From contig NZ_JAQMYP010000009.1 in assembly GCF_028369295.1 (NCBI RefSeq), forward strand, positions 124,001-188,000: a stretch of 64,000 nt of DNA, read 5' to 3'. How positions within the stretch are numbered: the stretch's first letter is position 1; every line of letters begins with the position of its first letter. Both the position numbers and the translations under genes were made by a program. The notes under the pieces were generated by a model. It made no database searches and was not told the origin of the DNA. It was given only the letters and a program-made list of their open reading frames with translations. This stretch comes from Streptomyces sp. HD. Its GTDB lineage: Bacteria; Actinomycetota; Actinomycetes; Streptomycetales; Streptomycetaceae. Shown in pieces: positions 43,587 through 52,363 of this stretch.

Positions 43587-46406
43587 CTACTGGGAGAACG
43601 AGAAGTACAGAGTTCGCCCGTAGTCGCCCGTCGCCGTGGTGGGGCCGCCGCTGGGGCCGAGCGCGGACGGTGCGTCGAACTTGGTGCCGATCGCCGGGAT
43701 GGCGTCGAGGAACGACAGATCTCCCTTCGGGAAGGGCGGCGCGGTATGGCGGGGGTCGGGTCCGAACCGGGGGGTGAAGAGGCGCAGGTAGAGGTTCTCG
43801 TCCTCGGAGACCACGGTGAGACGTCCGGCGGTGGTGTGCAGGGACGCCCAGCGGATGCCCGCGTGGTAGCCCTTGAACTCCGGGTACACCCAGCCGTCGG
43901 CACCGGTCGCGGTGTCGTTGTACTGCTTCGTCCAGACGTCCGTCGCGGCGCCGCGCAGCCGGTTCTTCCACACCCTGTGCGGTCCGTGGCCGAGCCAGGT
44001 CACGCCGGTCACCTGCGCTTCGGGATGGTCGAAGCCGACGCCGAAGAGGTCGTACTCGCCGGTGAGGTGGTAGCGGTAGTCCAACTGCAGCCAGCCGCTG
44101 GGGTGCAGACGCCACCGGACGTGGCGCAGCACGCCGGAGTACTCGGCCTCCACCGTGTAGCCGTGGCCGTCGGGCCCGTGCGTCAGGCGGGTGAGATCGG
44201 CCGTTCCGGTGGTGGGCAGCGGGCCGCGAGACAGCGCGAAGTCCCTTCCTCGGTGGGTGACGCCGGCCAGCATGCCCGTCGTGGCGTCGAGCGTGACCGT
44301 GGTGTGGCGGGATACGACGGTGAGCCTGTCGTCCGCGAGCCGGCCGCGTACGGCCGGTCCCGGGCCCGTCCGTACGAGCCGTCGGGCCTGGTCGGCGGCG
44401 GATGTGATGGTCCAGGTCCAGCTGCATATCTTGCGGCCGTCGGCGTCCGTGACGGTGAGCGCCATGGCGTCGGCGCGTCGCCAGCCGGGCGGCAGGTGCA
44501 GGCGCAGCACTCCTTCCGCGCCGCGCTCGATGTCCGGAGCGCAGGCGGTGCCCTGGGCGCGCACCGTGTGGCCGTCCCGCCGCTGCGACGGGGTGCGGAA
44601 GTCCAGGAGCCGCCAAGTGAACAGGCAGGTACGGGTGTTGGTGAAGGCGTAGTGGTTGGTGAGGCTGATCCGTCCGTCGAAGTCGTCCGGCAGGCCGGAG
44701 GTGAACCGCTCCGGCTCGGCGAGTTGTACGGGAGACCAGATGTCCTTGATCGTGTAGAAGCTGGCCTCCTTCTCGCGGAAGGGGCCGAGGATGCCGTCGG
44801 GTGCGGCGTTGCCCGCCACATCGATTGCGCCGCCGAGGTCGTCCCGCACGATGCCCTCGTCGATCAGTGACCACAGGAAGCCGCCGGCGGAGAGCCGTTC
44901 ACGGCCCATCAGCTTCCAGTAGTCGTCGAGCCCCGCGCCGGCGCCGCCGTCGTAGAGGCCGTGGAGGAACTCGGTGGGCATGAAGACGTCGCCCTGTTCC
45001 TGGAGGATGCGGCGCGTGCTGTCGTACGTCTCGTAGTGGTCGGTGTTGATGCCGCCGAAGTTCGCCCAGGGGTGGAGGACGGTGCGCCGCTGGGGGTCGT
45101 GGCGGGCGTAGTCGTCGTCGAGGGCGGTGTTCCAGCCGCCTTCGTTGCCGTTGTCCCAGAACAGGATCGACGGGTGGTTGACGTCACGGGTGACCATCTC
45201 GGCGACGAGGGGCCTGCCCGCCGCTTCGTCGTACGACTTCTGCCAGCCGGCGAGTTCGTCGAGCACGTACAGCCCGAGTTCGTCGGCGAGGTCGAGGAAG
45301 TGCGTGTCCGGCGGGTAGTGGGACATCCGGACCGCGTTCATGTTCATCTCCCGCATCAGCAGGATGTCCTTGCGGCTGACGCGCGCGCTGGTCGCCCGGC
45401 CGGACGTGGGCCAGATGGTGTGCCGGTTGGCTCCCTTGAGGAGGATCTTCACGCCGTTGACGTACACGCCGTCGCCGGGGCGCACCTCGACGGTACGGAA
45501 GCCGAACCTCTCGTCGACGCGGTGGATGGTGCGGTCGTCGCCGGCGCGGAGCGCGACCTCGACGCGGTAGAGGTGCGGGGTCTCCGCCGTCCACTGCCGG
45601 GGGGAGTCGACAGCGGTCCTGAGGGTCACCATCGTGTCGCCGGGAGCGACGGCCGCGGTGAACGGGGCGCCGACCGGGCGCCCGGAGAGGTCGGTGACCT
45701 GGGCGACGAGACGGTCGGCGGAGCCGGTACCCGACAGATGGGCGTCGATCCGCAGCGTGCCGTCGGCGCGGGCGTCGACGGCGATGCGTTCGATGTGCTG
45801 GAGCGGGAACGCCTCCAGGTGGACGGGGCGGTAGATGCCGCCGAAGTTCCAGTAGTCGCCGAGGCGTTCGGCCCGGTTGACGGAGTCGTCGGTGGACTCC
45901 TTGCTGACGGTCACCTCCAGGAGGTTGTCCTGCCCCGGACGCAGCTTTCCGGTCACCTCGTGCCGGAACCGGTAGAAGCCGCCGCGGTGGACGGGCCCGG
46001 CCGAATCGCCGTTGATCCACGCCTCGGTGTCGGTCATCGACCCTTCGAACACGAGGAAGACGCGTCTGTCACGCCAGTGGGCGGGCGGCGTGAAGGTGTG
46101 CCGGTAGCGGCCTTTCTCCTCCGGGCGCAGATTCCACCCGTAGTTGTACGTCCCGTATCCGTGGAACTCCCAGTTGGACGGAACCGGAATGCTGCCCCAA
46201 CTGCCGCTGCGCCGCCCGCTGGTGCACAGGAAGTCCCAGTCGACCGGGTTGTCGGCGTCCTCGCCGGACAGATACAGGCGCTCGGTGCGCGTGGAGGCGT
46301 CCGTTCCGTCGACCGCCTCCGCGGCCCGGGCCGAGCCCGCGGGAAGGCCTCCGGCGACGGCGCCGACGGCGCCGAGGATCAGAACGCCACGACGTGACAA
46401 CTGCAT
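43587..46406 (-). CDS. Secreted GH2 glycoside hydrolase (beta-galactosidase-like)
   Basis: 939 aa. The twin-arginine signal SRRGVLILGAVGAVAGGLPA is cleaved near ARAAE. It follows the GH2 plan: jelly-roll (SNWEFHGYGTYNYGWN), immunoglobulin-like linker, TIM barrel (LLKGANRHTIWPTS, MNAVRMSHYPPDTHFLDLAD) and C-terminal beta-sandwich domains. Acid/base Glu is E422 (WDNGNEGGWN); the probable nucleophile is E479 (FMPTEFLHG). It cleaves a beta-galactoside or beta-glucuronide-type sugar outside the cell; specificity is open. GGAG lies 6 nt before ATG 46406. Cargo of element B; its GC-rich codons look native to Streptomyces. Confidence 0.88.
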   Translation of the reverse strand: MQLSRRGVLILGAVGAVAGGLPAGSARAAEAVDGTDASTRTERLYLSGEDADNPVDWDFLCTSGRRSGSWGSIPVPSNWEFHGYGTYNYGWNLRPEEKGRYRHTFTPPAHWRDRRVFLVFEGSMTDTEAWINGDSAGPVHRGGFYRFRHEVTGKLRPGQDNLLEVTVSKESTDDSVNRAERLGDYWNFGGIYRPVHLEAFPLQHIERIAVDARADGTLRIDAHLSGTGSADRLVAQVTDLSGRPVGAPFTAAVAPGDTMVTLRTAVDSPRQWTAETPHLYRVEVALRAGDDRTIHRVDERFGFRTVEVRPGDGVYVNGVKILLKGANRHTIWPTSGRATSARVSRKDILLMREMNMNAVRMSHYPPDTHFLDLADELGLYVLDELAGWQKSYDEAAGRPLVAEMVTRDVNHPSILFWDNGNEGGWNTALDDDYARHDPQRRTVLHPWANFGGINTDHYETYDSTRRILQEQGDVFMPTEFLHGLYDGGAGAGLDDYWKLMGRERLSAGGFLWSLIDEGIVRDDLGGAIDVAGNAAPDGILGPFREKEASFYTIKDIWSPVQLAEPERFTSGLPDDFDGRISLTNHYAFTNTRTCLFTWRLLDFRTPSQRRDGHTVRAQGTACAPDIERGAEGVLRLHLPPGWRRADAMALTVTDADGRKICSWTWTITSAADQARRLVRTGPGPAVRGRLADDRLTVVSRHTTVTLDATTGMLAGVTHRGRDFALSRGPLPTTGTADLTRLTHGPDGHGYTVEAEYSGVLRHVRWRLHPSGWLQLDYRYHLTGEYDLFGVGFDHPEAQVTGVTWLGHGPHRVWKNRLRGAATDVWTKQYNDTATGADGWVYPEFKGYHAGIRWASLHTTAGRLTVVSEDENLYLRLFTPRFGPDPRHTAPPFPKGDLSFLDAIPAIGTKFDAPSALGPSGGPTTATGDYGRTLYFSFSQ

Positions 46407-46995
46407 GACATCTCCAGACTTCAAGGAACCGTCGGGTGGGGATGGCAGGGACGTGCGGGGTAGCCGACGGGCCCGGTCGGCACCACGACAGTCGAAGCGC
46501 TTGCGCGCACAACGCCGCAGGTCAGAGCAGACGTGCAGGAGCGACGACGACATTAGGAGTCGAATGAATCGAATACAAGAGGGCAGCAGAAGGTACAGGA
46601 GCCTCCGGAGTCGCCATGTCAGCGCCGACACCGCCGACCTCGGTACTCGGAGCAGCTCATCTCCAGTGGTACGGATCCAAGGCGGCAAGTGAACCAAGCG
46701 CGAGCGTCGGCCGTTTCGCGAGAATCGCGCCCGTCGGCCTTGCCGCGCAGAACGGGCGTCACTCAAGCTCTGTGCACGCCCGAAGGTGTTCCCCGACTGG
46801 ACGTCCGGCCGAGCCCGGCTCAACACCGTGCCCGTCCGGGAACACGATCTGCCCACCGGTCGTCGCGTCCGTGCCCATAGCGTGCCCGTAAGAGCAGACA
46901 ACCACGGTCAACAGCGGCGCAATCCGACCTGCGCGAGCGTCCGAAGGAAAGCCATCTGCACACGTCAGAGCCGTATGGCCCGCCCAAGCGCCGTC
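46407..46995. other. Upstream region of the GH2 gene and right end of element B
   Basis: No gene recognised. It holds the LacI-type site at 46494 and the sequence joining element B to attachment copy 3. Confidence 0.4.
46494..46504. promoter_or_regulatory. LacI-family operator-like palindrome
   Basis: GAAGCGCTTGC with perfect AAGCGCTT core, 88 bp upstream of the GH2 start. LacI-type repressors of sugar genes bind central-CG palindromes of this kind. No LacI gene is in the window. Confidence 0.5.
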
Positions 46996-47043
46996 GCTTC
47001 CCAAGCTGAGAGCGCGAGTTCGATTCTCGTCACCCGCTCCATG
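46996..47043. other. Attachment core copy 3 (right end of element B)
   Basis: 48 bp identical to copies 1 and 2. Identity with copy 1 extends through the terminator and into the integrase tail region (ATTAAGGCCCAGGTCAGAGA onward), showing that what follows derives from a third related element. Confidence 0.9.
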
Positions 47044-47046
47044 ATT

Positions 47047-47075
47047 AAGGCCCAGGTCAGAGACCCGGGCCTTTT
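47047..47075. terminator. Terminator after attachment copy 3
   Basis: AAGGCCC-A-GGTC-AGA-GACC-C-GGGCCTTTTT, identical to the terminator after tRNA-Gly. Confidence 0.75.
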
Positions 47076-47084
47076 TGCTGTCCG

Positions 47085-47215
47085 TGGTGATCAGCGGTCG
47101 CGTGCCAGATTCGTGCCCCCGCTCCGAGGACTGGCCGGCGCGGGCCATGAGGTCCTGAGCTTGGCGCCGGTGTCGGCGGCGAGGGTGTTGCCGGTGTGCC
47201 GGGCGGGCATAGTGA
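47085..47215 (-). pseudogene. int: Integrase remnant of a third element
   Basis: Minus-strand frames give ARHTGNTLAADTGAKL, then (frameshift) DLMARAGQSSERG, then (deletion) GTNLARDR-stop. These match integrase A RHTGHTLSTRSGATLK, MVRAGQSSE and its last residues GTNLARDD-stop. It is thus a collapsed 3' end of a close integrase relative. Confidence 0.8.
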
Positions 47216-47299
47216 CAGGCCCCCCTACGGGCTGCGGCCGTAGTGCTGGCGGACGAGAAGCTGGACCGTGCGGCGGGCGCGACGCGGATCAACGAGGCC

Positions 47300-47430
47300 C
47301 CGCCTCGCAGGATGAAAACCGGCCGACTGAACGAGCATGCCGGTGGCGATGAGAGGTTTGCGGCCGATCCGGTCGGCGAGGTGGCCGGTGGGGCCTGTCC
47401 GGTGCCTCCACGAGATCGGGTAGAGGCCCT
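47300..47430 (-). pseudogene. MFS transporter fragment
   Basis: GLYPISWRHRTGPTGHLADR then IGRKPLIATGMLVQSAGF: the loop 2-3 motif of MFS transporters (GxLADRxGRKP) in about 40 residues with no start or flanking helices. Decay debris between the island and the chromosomal two-component genes. Confidence 0.5.
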
Positions 47431-47524
47431 GTGGAAGGGAACCAGCGTCAGCACCTTGGCCGAGAGGTACGGGGCCAGGTCGCGTTCCGCTAAGTAGCGC
47501 CGATCCGTGTCGGGCGGGTTGTGC

Positions 47525-48664
47525 TCAGGCGGGACGGGTGGGGGCCCGTAGTTCGATCTCGTATCCGCCCTGTGGGGAGGGTTCGGCGGTGAGGGTGCCG
47601 TTGAGCAGTTCGGCGCGTTCTCTCAGGCTGATCAGACCGTGCCGGGCGCTGGGCAGGGCGACGGAGGGGCGGGTGGGGGCGGTGTTGGTGACGGTGACGC
47701 CGAAGCGCTGCGCGTCGTGCCACAGGCGCACCTCGGCACGGGCGCCGGGGGCGTGCTTGCGTACGTTCGTGAGGGCTTCTTGGACCGTGCGGTAGACGGT
47801 GCGTTGGGCGGTGGTGCTGATGCCGGGCGGGAGCCCGCCGGTCAGGGTGGTCTCGATGCCGCTGTTGGCGATCAGCTGCTGGAGGTCGGCGAGGGTGGGC
47901 TGGGGGGTGAGTTCGGTTTCCTTGCCGCCGGAGGCGCGCAGCAGGGTGACCATGTGGCGGAGTTCGTCGAGGGTGTTCACGCTCAGGGTGCGGATGGTGC
48001 AGGCGGCGTCGCGGGCGTCGGGATCCTTGGCGGCGACCTGCAGGGCTCCGGCCTGTACGGCGATGAGGCTGACCTGGTGGGAGACGACGTCGTGCATCTC
48101 GCGGGCCAGTTGGGCGCGTTCGCGGGCGAGGACGGTCTGGGCGTACAGGGCGCGTTCGTGTTCGCGGGCCACTTCGACCTCGACGAGCTGGCGGGACACG
48201 TCGTGCCTGGCCTGCACGAGCTGGCCGAACAGGATCGGGGCGAAGGCCGTGGCCAGCGTGTAGACGAACTGGATGAGCGTCCAGGTGCGGTCGCCGGGAA
48301 ACGTGTCGCCGGGAAACGTGTCGGACAGGGGCCAGGCGAGGGTGCTCGCCGCCGCGTTCAGCAGGGCGCAGCCGGCCAGCATAGGGCGGCTGCGGGTGCG
48401 CGTGGCCAGCGTGTACAGGGCGGCGATCGGCGCGACCGCCACGTCCATGAACAGGGTCATGGGCAGGGTCAACAGGAAGACGGTCAGTGGAAAGCGCCTG
48501 CGCAGGAACAGTCCGGCGCAGCCGAGGGCGGCGCAGGCCCACATGAACGGTGTCGCCTCGCCGTAGAGGTTGATCCAGGCGTCGAGCGCGGCGAGCACGA
48601 CGAGGCCCGCGTCGACGGCCCAGGGCGGCACCCGCCGCCACCGTTCCTGAGCCGTGCTCATCAT
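47525..48664 (-). CDS. Sensor histidine kinase, HisKA_3 type
   Basis: 379 aa with four to five membrane helices in the first 150 residues. The dimerisation/phospho-acceptor motif is AREMHDVVSHQVSLIAVQAG (His near 200) and the ATPase N-box TVQEALTNVRKHAPGARAEV. It phosphorylates the response regulator encoded just upstream; its ATG overlaps that gene's stop. The signal is unknown. A 15-bp in-frame duplication gives DTFPGDTFPGD in an extracytoplasmic loop. Confidence 0.93.
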   Translation of the reverse strand: MMSTAQERWRRVPPWAVDAGLVVLAALDAWINLYGEATPFMWACAALGCAGLFLRRRFPLTVFLLTLPMTLFMDVAVAPIAALYTLATRTRSRPMLAGCALLNAAASTLAWPLSDTFPGDTFPGDRTWTLIQFVYTLATAFAPILFGQLVQARHDVSRQLVEVEVAREHERALYAQTVLARERAQLAREMHDVVSHQVSLIAVQAGALQVAAKDPDARDAACTIRTLSVNTLDELRHMVTLLRASGGKETELTPQPTLADLQQLIANSGIETTLTGGLPPGISTTAQRTVYRTVQEALTNVRKHAPGARAEVRLWHDAQRFGVTVTNTAPTRPSVALPSARHGLISLRERAELLNGTLTAEPSPQGGYEIELRAPTRPA

Positions 48665-49341
48665 CCGTTGCCCCCTGCCCTGTTGGCGCCGTCATCGCCG
48701 AGCAGTCCGGCCCGCTCCGCGAGGAGCGCCGCCTGGACGCGGCTGGAGACCCGGAGCTTGGTCAGGATCGAGCTGACGTGGTCCTTGACGGTGCCCGCGC
48801 TCAGATGGAGGCGGGTGCCGATGTCGGCGTTGGACAGTCCTTCCGCGATCAGGACGAGGACGTCACGTTCGCGGTCGGTGAGCAGATTCACGCGCGCCAC
48901 GTCCTCCGCGACCTGGGGCGTGCCCGCCCCAGGATGGCCGCGCAGCAGAGCCCGCGAGGCTTTCGGGGACATCACCACGCCGCCGGCGGCCAGGGTGCGT
49001 ACGAGGTGGGCGAGTTGTTCGGGCTCGGTGTCCTTGAGCAGGAAGCCCGCGGCTCCCGAACGCAGCGCGGTCAGGATGTACTCGTCGGTGTCGAAGGTGG
49101 TCAGCATGGCCACCGTCGGCGGCTCGGGCAGCGTCCGGACCTCCCTCAGGACGGTCAGGCCGTCCACATCCGGCATGCGGATGTCGAGGAGCACGACGTC
49201 CGGGTGCTCGCGCCGGATCACGTCGGCGGCCTGCGCTCCTTCCACGGTCGCCACGACCTGGATGCCGTCGGAGGCGTTCAGGATCAGCTCGAACCCGGAC
49301 CGCACCAGCGCCTCGTCGTCCACCACCACTACCCGGATCAC
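48661..49341 (-). CDS. NarL/LuxR-family response regulator
   Basis: 226 aa. The receiver domain is MIRVVVVDDEALVRSGFELI, with phosphorylated Asp in VVLLDIRMPDVDG (about D54), the switch Thr in MLTTFD and Lys in FLLKDTEP. The LuxR HTH is LTDRERDVLVLIAEGLSNAD and then IGTRLHLSAGTVKDHVSSIL. It forms an operon with the histidine kinase. The 327-bp region upstream holds its promoter; likely targets include the adjacent divergent membrane gene. Confidence 0.95.
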   Translation of the reverse strand: MIRVVVVDDEALVRSGFELILNASDGIQVVATVEGAQAADVIRREHPDVVLLDIRMPDVDGLTVLREVRTLPEPPTVAMLTTFDTDEYILTALRSGAAGFLLKDTEPEQLAHLVRTLAAGGVVMSPKASRALLRGHPGAGTPQVAEDVARVNLLTDRERDVLVLIAEGLSNADIGTRLHLSAGTVKDHVSSILTKLRVSSRVQAALLAERAGLLGDDGANRAGGNG

Positions 49342-49668
49342 CGGCGTTCCGCCTCACACTCGTCTGCTCTGTCCAGCTGCTCGGCGGCCCGTACACCCCG
49401 GCATCGGGGCGTCCACGTTCTCGTACGGTGATCGCTCGCTGTCGACAGTACGTCCGGCCGGGCGCGCGGCGGTGCGGCTGCTGTGGACACCCGCCACCCG
49501 GCAGGCCGGTTCCAGCCGGTCGGGGGGAGCGCTCCGGCCCGTCGGCGGGCGGGTGGGCGAGGTCCGGCGGATGGTGTCGGCGGTTCTCGTCCGGTGGGAT
49601 CGGTCCGTGGGCCCGCCCGGGTCTGCCGGCCGCAGTCGATTTCCGTACCGTTCGAGGATCACCCAGCC

Positions 49669-50196
49669 ATGCCCGAGTTGTACCTGCGTCAGCCTGTCCG
49701 TGCTCTGCGCCGCTGTGCGGCGCGGCCCCATGTGCTGTTCGGGGGCGTGTACGGGGCGGTACTGGCCAGCTCCGTGGTGGCCGCCCTGACGGAGCAGGGT
49801 GAGACGGCGCCCGCCGACCGGTTCAGCAGCGCCCAGTGGCTCCTGGTCACGGCCGCCGCATCGGCCTTGGCGCACGGTTACGCACATCTGATCGCCCTGC
49901 GCGGCGACCGGACCCATCACGGTGTGCGTGCCGGGGTGCGGCTGTTGCTGTCCGAGTGGCCGTTGGTGGTGGCGACGGTGCCGACGCTGGTCCTGCTGCT
50001 CGGCGCGGCCTGGGGTTGGTGGCCCTCGGCGGGCATCGAGTATGTGGCCTTCGCCGTGAACGTGGTGCTGCTGTTCGCCTGGGGCCTGCTCGCGGCCCGC
50101 GCCGCCGGTCGCACCTGGGGCTCCGCCCTGAGGATCGGCACCGTTGACTCGTTGCTCGGGCTGACGGTCGTGGTGGCCAACGCCATCATCAAGTAG
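49669..50196 (+). CDS. Four-helix membrane protein, unknown function
   Basis: 175 aa from ATG 49669, with four to five hydrophobic segments (HVLFGGVYGAVLASSVVAAL, WLLVTAAASALAHGYAHLIA, VVATVPTLVLLLGAAWGWWP, YVAFAVNVVLLFAWGLLAAR). A His-containing HGYAHL motif sits in the second helix. It resembles small actinobacterial membrane proteins found next to two-component systems and may be regulated by the divergent response regulator. AGGA lies upstream at a long spacing. Confidence 0.7.
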   Translation: MPELYLRQPVRALRRCAARPHVLFGGVYGAVLASSVVAALTEQGETAPADRFSSAQWLLVTAAASALAHGYAHLIALRGDRTHHGVRAGVRLLLSEWPLVVATVPTLVLLLGAAWGWWPSAGIEYVAFAVNVVLLFAWGLLAARAAGRTWGSALRIGTVDSLLGLTVVVANAIIK

Positions 50197-50336
50197 GCGG
50201 TTGGCCGTCCGGGCCCGCCGACCGGCCGCCGCGGCGCTGTTCCGCCGGTCGGCGGGGCGGTACCGGCCGGTCGGCGGGGGCGTTACCGAAGCCTGCCGGA
50301 TGGTCCGTCTCCTGACGGCCACGCGAGATTCTCCGT

Positions 50337-51626
50337 ATGACACAGACACAGCTGCCCGAGGAGACGTCAGCTCCGCAGGAGAACTCGCCTCCGCAGCCCC
50401 GCACCTCCCCCGAGTCCGCCGTGCCGGCCTCGCCCGGCCCTTCGATGGGACGCCTCGTCGGGGTGGACCTGGCCCGCGCGCTGGCGGTGTTCGGCATGTA
50501 CGTCGTGCACATCGGCCCCCCGCTGTCCGCCACGAGCGGCGTCGCCAGCTGGATCCGGTACATATCGGACGGTCACTCGTCGGTCCTGTTCGCCACCCTC
50601 GCCGGGTTCTCCCTGATGCTGCTCGCCGGCCGCCGCGAGCCCAAGACCGGCCTGGCCGGCCGGCAGGCGAAGGTCCGCATCGCGATCCGCGCCGTGGTCC
50701 TGCTGGCGCTGGGCACCGTGATGGCGATGGAGTACGGGGGAGTGATCATCCTCGGCTTCTACGGTGTCTACTTCCTGCTCGCCCTGCCCCTGGTCCGCCT
50801 GCGCGCCAAGACCCTCGCGATCATCGCTGCCGCGTTCGCCCTCGTCACACCGCAGCTGGCGTTCGCCCTGACCTCGCTGCTGACCCCGTCGGTCCAGCAG
50901 AGCATCAACACCTACGACCCGCTCCGCCACCTCAGCGAGGTAGGCGTGCTCGATCTGCTGCTCACCGGCTTCTACCCGGCGCTCACCTGGATGTCGTTCG
51001 TGATCGCGGGCATGGCGCTGGGCCGCCTCGACCTGTCCTCCGGCACTGTCCAGCGGCGCCTGGCCGCGTTCGGTGCCGCCCTCACCGCGACCGCGTACGG
51101 CATGTCCCTGCTGCTGGCCGGCCCCGGCGCGTTGCGGAGCACCGCGGAAGGCGGGTCGTCGTCCGGCGGCTCCGGGTCGGCGTCCTTCGGCAGTATGCCG
51201 TCGTCCGGCGGCTCCGGGTCGATGCCGCTCGACGGCGGGTCGTTCCCCGATATGCCGGCGTCGTCGCTCCTGGCGGCCGGGCCGCACAGCGGCACCACGT
51301 TCGACATCATCGGCAGCCTTGGAGTCGCGATCCTCGTGATCGTGGGCGCGACCGTGCTGATGGACCGCCTGCCGCGACTGCGCCGCCTGGCGAAACCGGT
51401 CATCGCCGTGGGCACCATGTCACTGACCGCCTACGTCGGCCACTTCGTCGCACAGTCCGTGTTCTCCACGCCCGCCGGGACCGGCACCCAGCAGTCATGG
51501 GTGCCGCTGCTCATGTACGTCCTCGGGGCGATCGTGTTCGCCACGATCTGGTCCCGCTTCTTCCGCCGCGGCCCCCTGGAGTACCTGCTCAACACCGCCA
51601 CCAAGCCCGCCAAGTACATCCGGTGA
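50337..51626 (+). CDS. DUF418/DUF1624-like polytopic membrane protein
   Basis: 429 aa. The N-terminal MGRLVGVDLARALAVFGMYV is the hallmark of the DUF1624/heparan-acetyltransferase-like group, and the C-terminal FATIWSRFFRRGPLEYLLNT of DUF418. About nine helices. An extracytoplasmic loop (about 270-310) is low complexity (GGSSSGGSGSASFGSMPSSG). The family is thought to acylate or transport envelope glycans; activity is unproven. A paralogue starts at the right window edge (63563). It ends before a good terminator. Confidence 0.75.
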   Translation: MTQTQLPEETSAPQENSPPQPRTSPESAVPASPGPSMGRLVGVDLARALAVFGMYVVHIGPPLSATSGVASWIRYISDGHSSVLFATLAGFSLMLLAGRREPKTGLAGRQAKVRIAIRAVVLLALGTVMAMEYGGVIILGFYGVYFLLALPLVRLRAKTLAIIAAAFALVTPQLAFALTSLLTPSVQQSINTYDPLRHLSEVGVLDLLLTGFYPALTWMSFVIAGMALGRLDLSSGTVQRRLAAFGAALTATAYGMSLLLAGPGALRSTAEGGSSSGGSGSASFGSMPSSGGSGSMPLDGGSFPDMPASSLLAAGPHSGTTFDIIGSLGVAILVIVGATVLMDRLPRLRRLAKPVIAVGTMSLTAYVGHFVAQSVFSTPAGTGTQQSWVPLLMYVLGAIVFATIWSRFFRRGPLEYLLNTATKPAKYIR

Positions 51627-51682
51627 GGTCCGGCCGGGGTGGGACCCCTGCACGTCCTACCCCGGCCTGGACGGCCTGCCCG

Positions 51683-51709
51683 GCCCGCAAGGGGATCGCC
51701 CTTGCGGGC
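51683..51709 (+). terminator. Terminator hairpin
   Basis: GCCCGCAAGGG, GATCG, CCCTTGCGGGC: perfect 11-bp stem, 56 bp after the DUF418-like gene. Confidence 0.75.
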
Positions 51710-51859
51710 TTCGGCCGTGCTCCCGGCCGACCGCTGTCGGCTCCGCCTGTCGTCGACCGGCCGTCCATGGGCAAGGTCCGGGCGACTGCGGGACGTGCGT
51801 GGGCGTGCGTGTGCATGCGTGGGCATGATGCCCGGCGCGGCCCGGGGCAACGGCTGGTG

Positions 51860-52266
51860 CGGGTCAGGAGATGGTGGCCGCCGGTGCGGCTGAGACCACG
51901 ACGGCCACCCAGGCAGGTGTGGAGACTCGCGGCGTCGCACCGGGCAACGCCGGGGAAACCCATCCGGTCGTGGACACCGCCCTCCTCGGCCGCGTCCACA
52001 TCGATGTCGCGGACCGCCGCGACATCGATGTGGTCCAACTCGTCCGAGAGCTCCAAGTTCAAAAGGCGCCCGTCACCGGGCGCGATGGGGTGGCCGAGCT
52101 GCCGCTCCCCGAGCAGGGGAAGAACCTCCCGCAGCTGCTCTTGGTCCAGCAATCGCCGCACTCGGACTTCGTCGTGTCCGGCGTCCGGGACGTGCTCCAG
52201 CGGCACCTCCTCCGCTCTGCGCGCACGCCACCACTCGGTGCTCGGGTTGATCACGACTCGGCGCAC
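51860..52266 (-). CDS. Possible unrecognised gene or remnant
   Basis: From GTG 52266 the minus-strand frame VVINPSTEWWRARRAEEVPL, EHVPDAGHDEVRVRRLLDQE and LREVLPLLGERQLGHPIAPG has strong G/C third-position bias over about 100 codons, then decays into low-complexity Arg/Thr-rich sequence; the frame stays open to 51589. No ribosome site, no family recognised. Probably a gene fragment. It contains the perfect palindrome at 51997. Confidence 0.3.
51997..52032. repeat. Perfect 16-bp inverted repeat with 4-nt loop
   Basis: CACATCGATGTCGCGG, ACCG, CCGCGACATCGATGTG. Sixteen perfect base pairs without a T-run. It could be a strong hairpin in RNA or a protein-binding cruciform. Confidence 0.85.
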
Positions 52267-52298
52267 GTACGCGCCGAACCGCGCCTCGTCACGAACGC

Positions 52299-52332
52299 AG
52301 GCCGCCCTCCTGCGTGTGCAGGAGGGCGGCCT
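52299..52332 (-). terminator. Terminator of the ABC transporter gene
   Basis: AGGCCGCCCTCCTGC, GTGT, GCAGGAGGGCGGCCT: perfect 15-bp stem, 32 bp beyond the restored stop of the ABC gene on the minus strand. Confidence 0.85.
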
Positions 52333-52363
52333 ACAGGAGGTGCTCGGCGTCGGGGGCCCCTCT

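Noticed and set aside
39941..47043. Attachment copies 2 and 3 as additional tRNA-Gly genes
   Set aside because: Only the region from the anticodon loop to the 3' end is present. The acceptor 5' strand, D-arm and 5' anticodon stem are missing.
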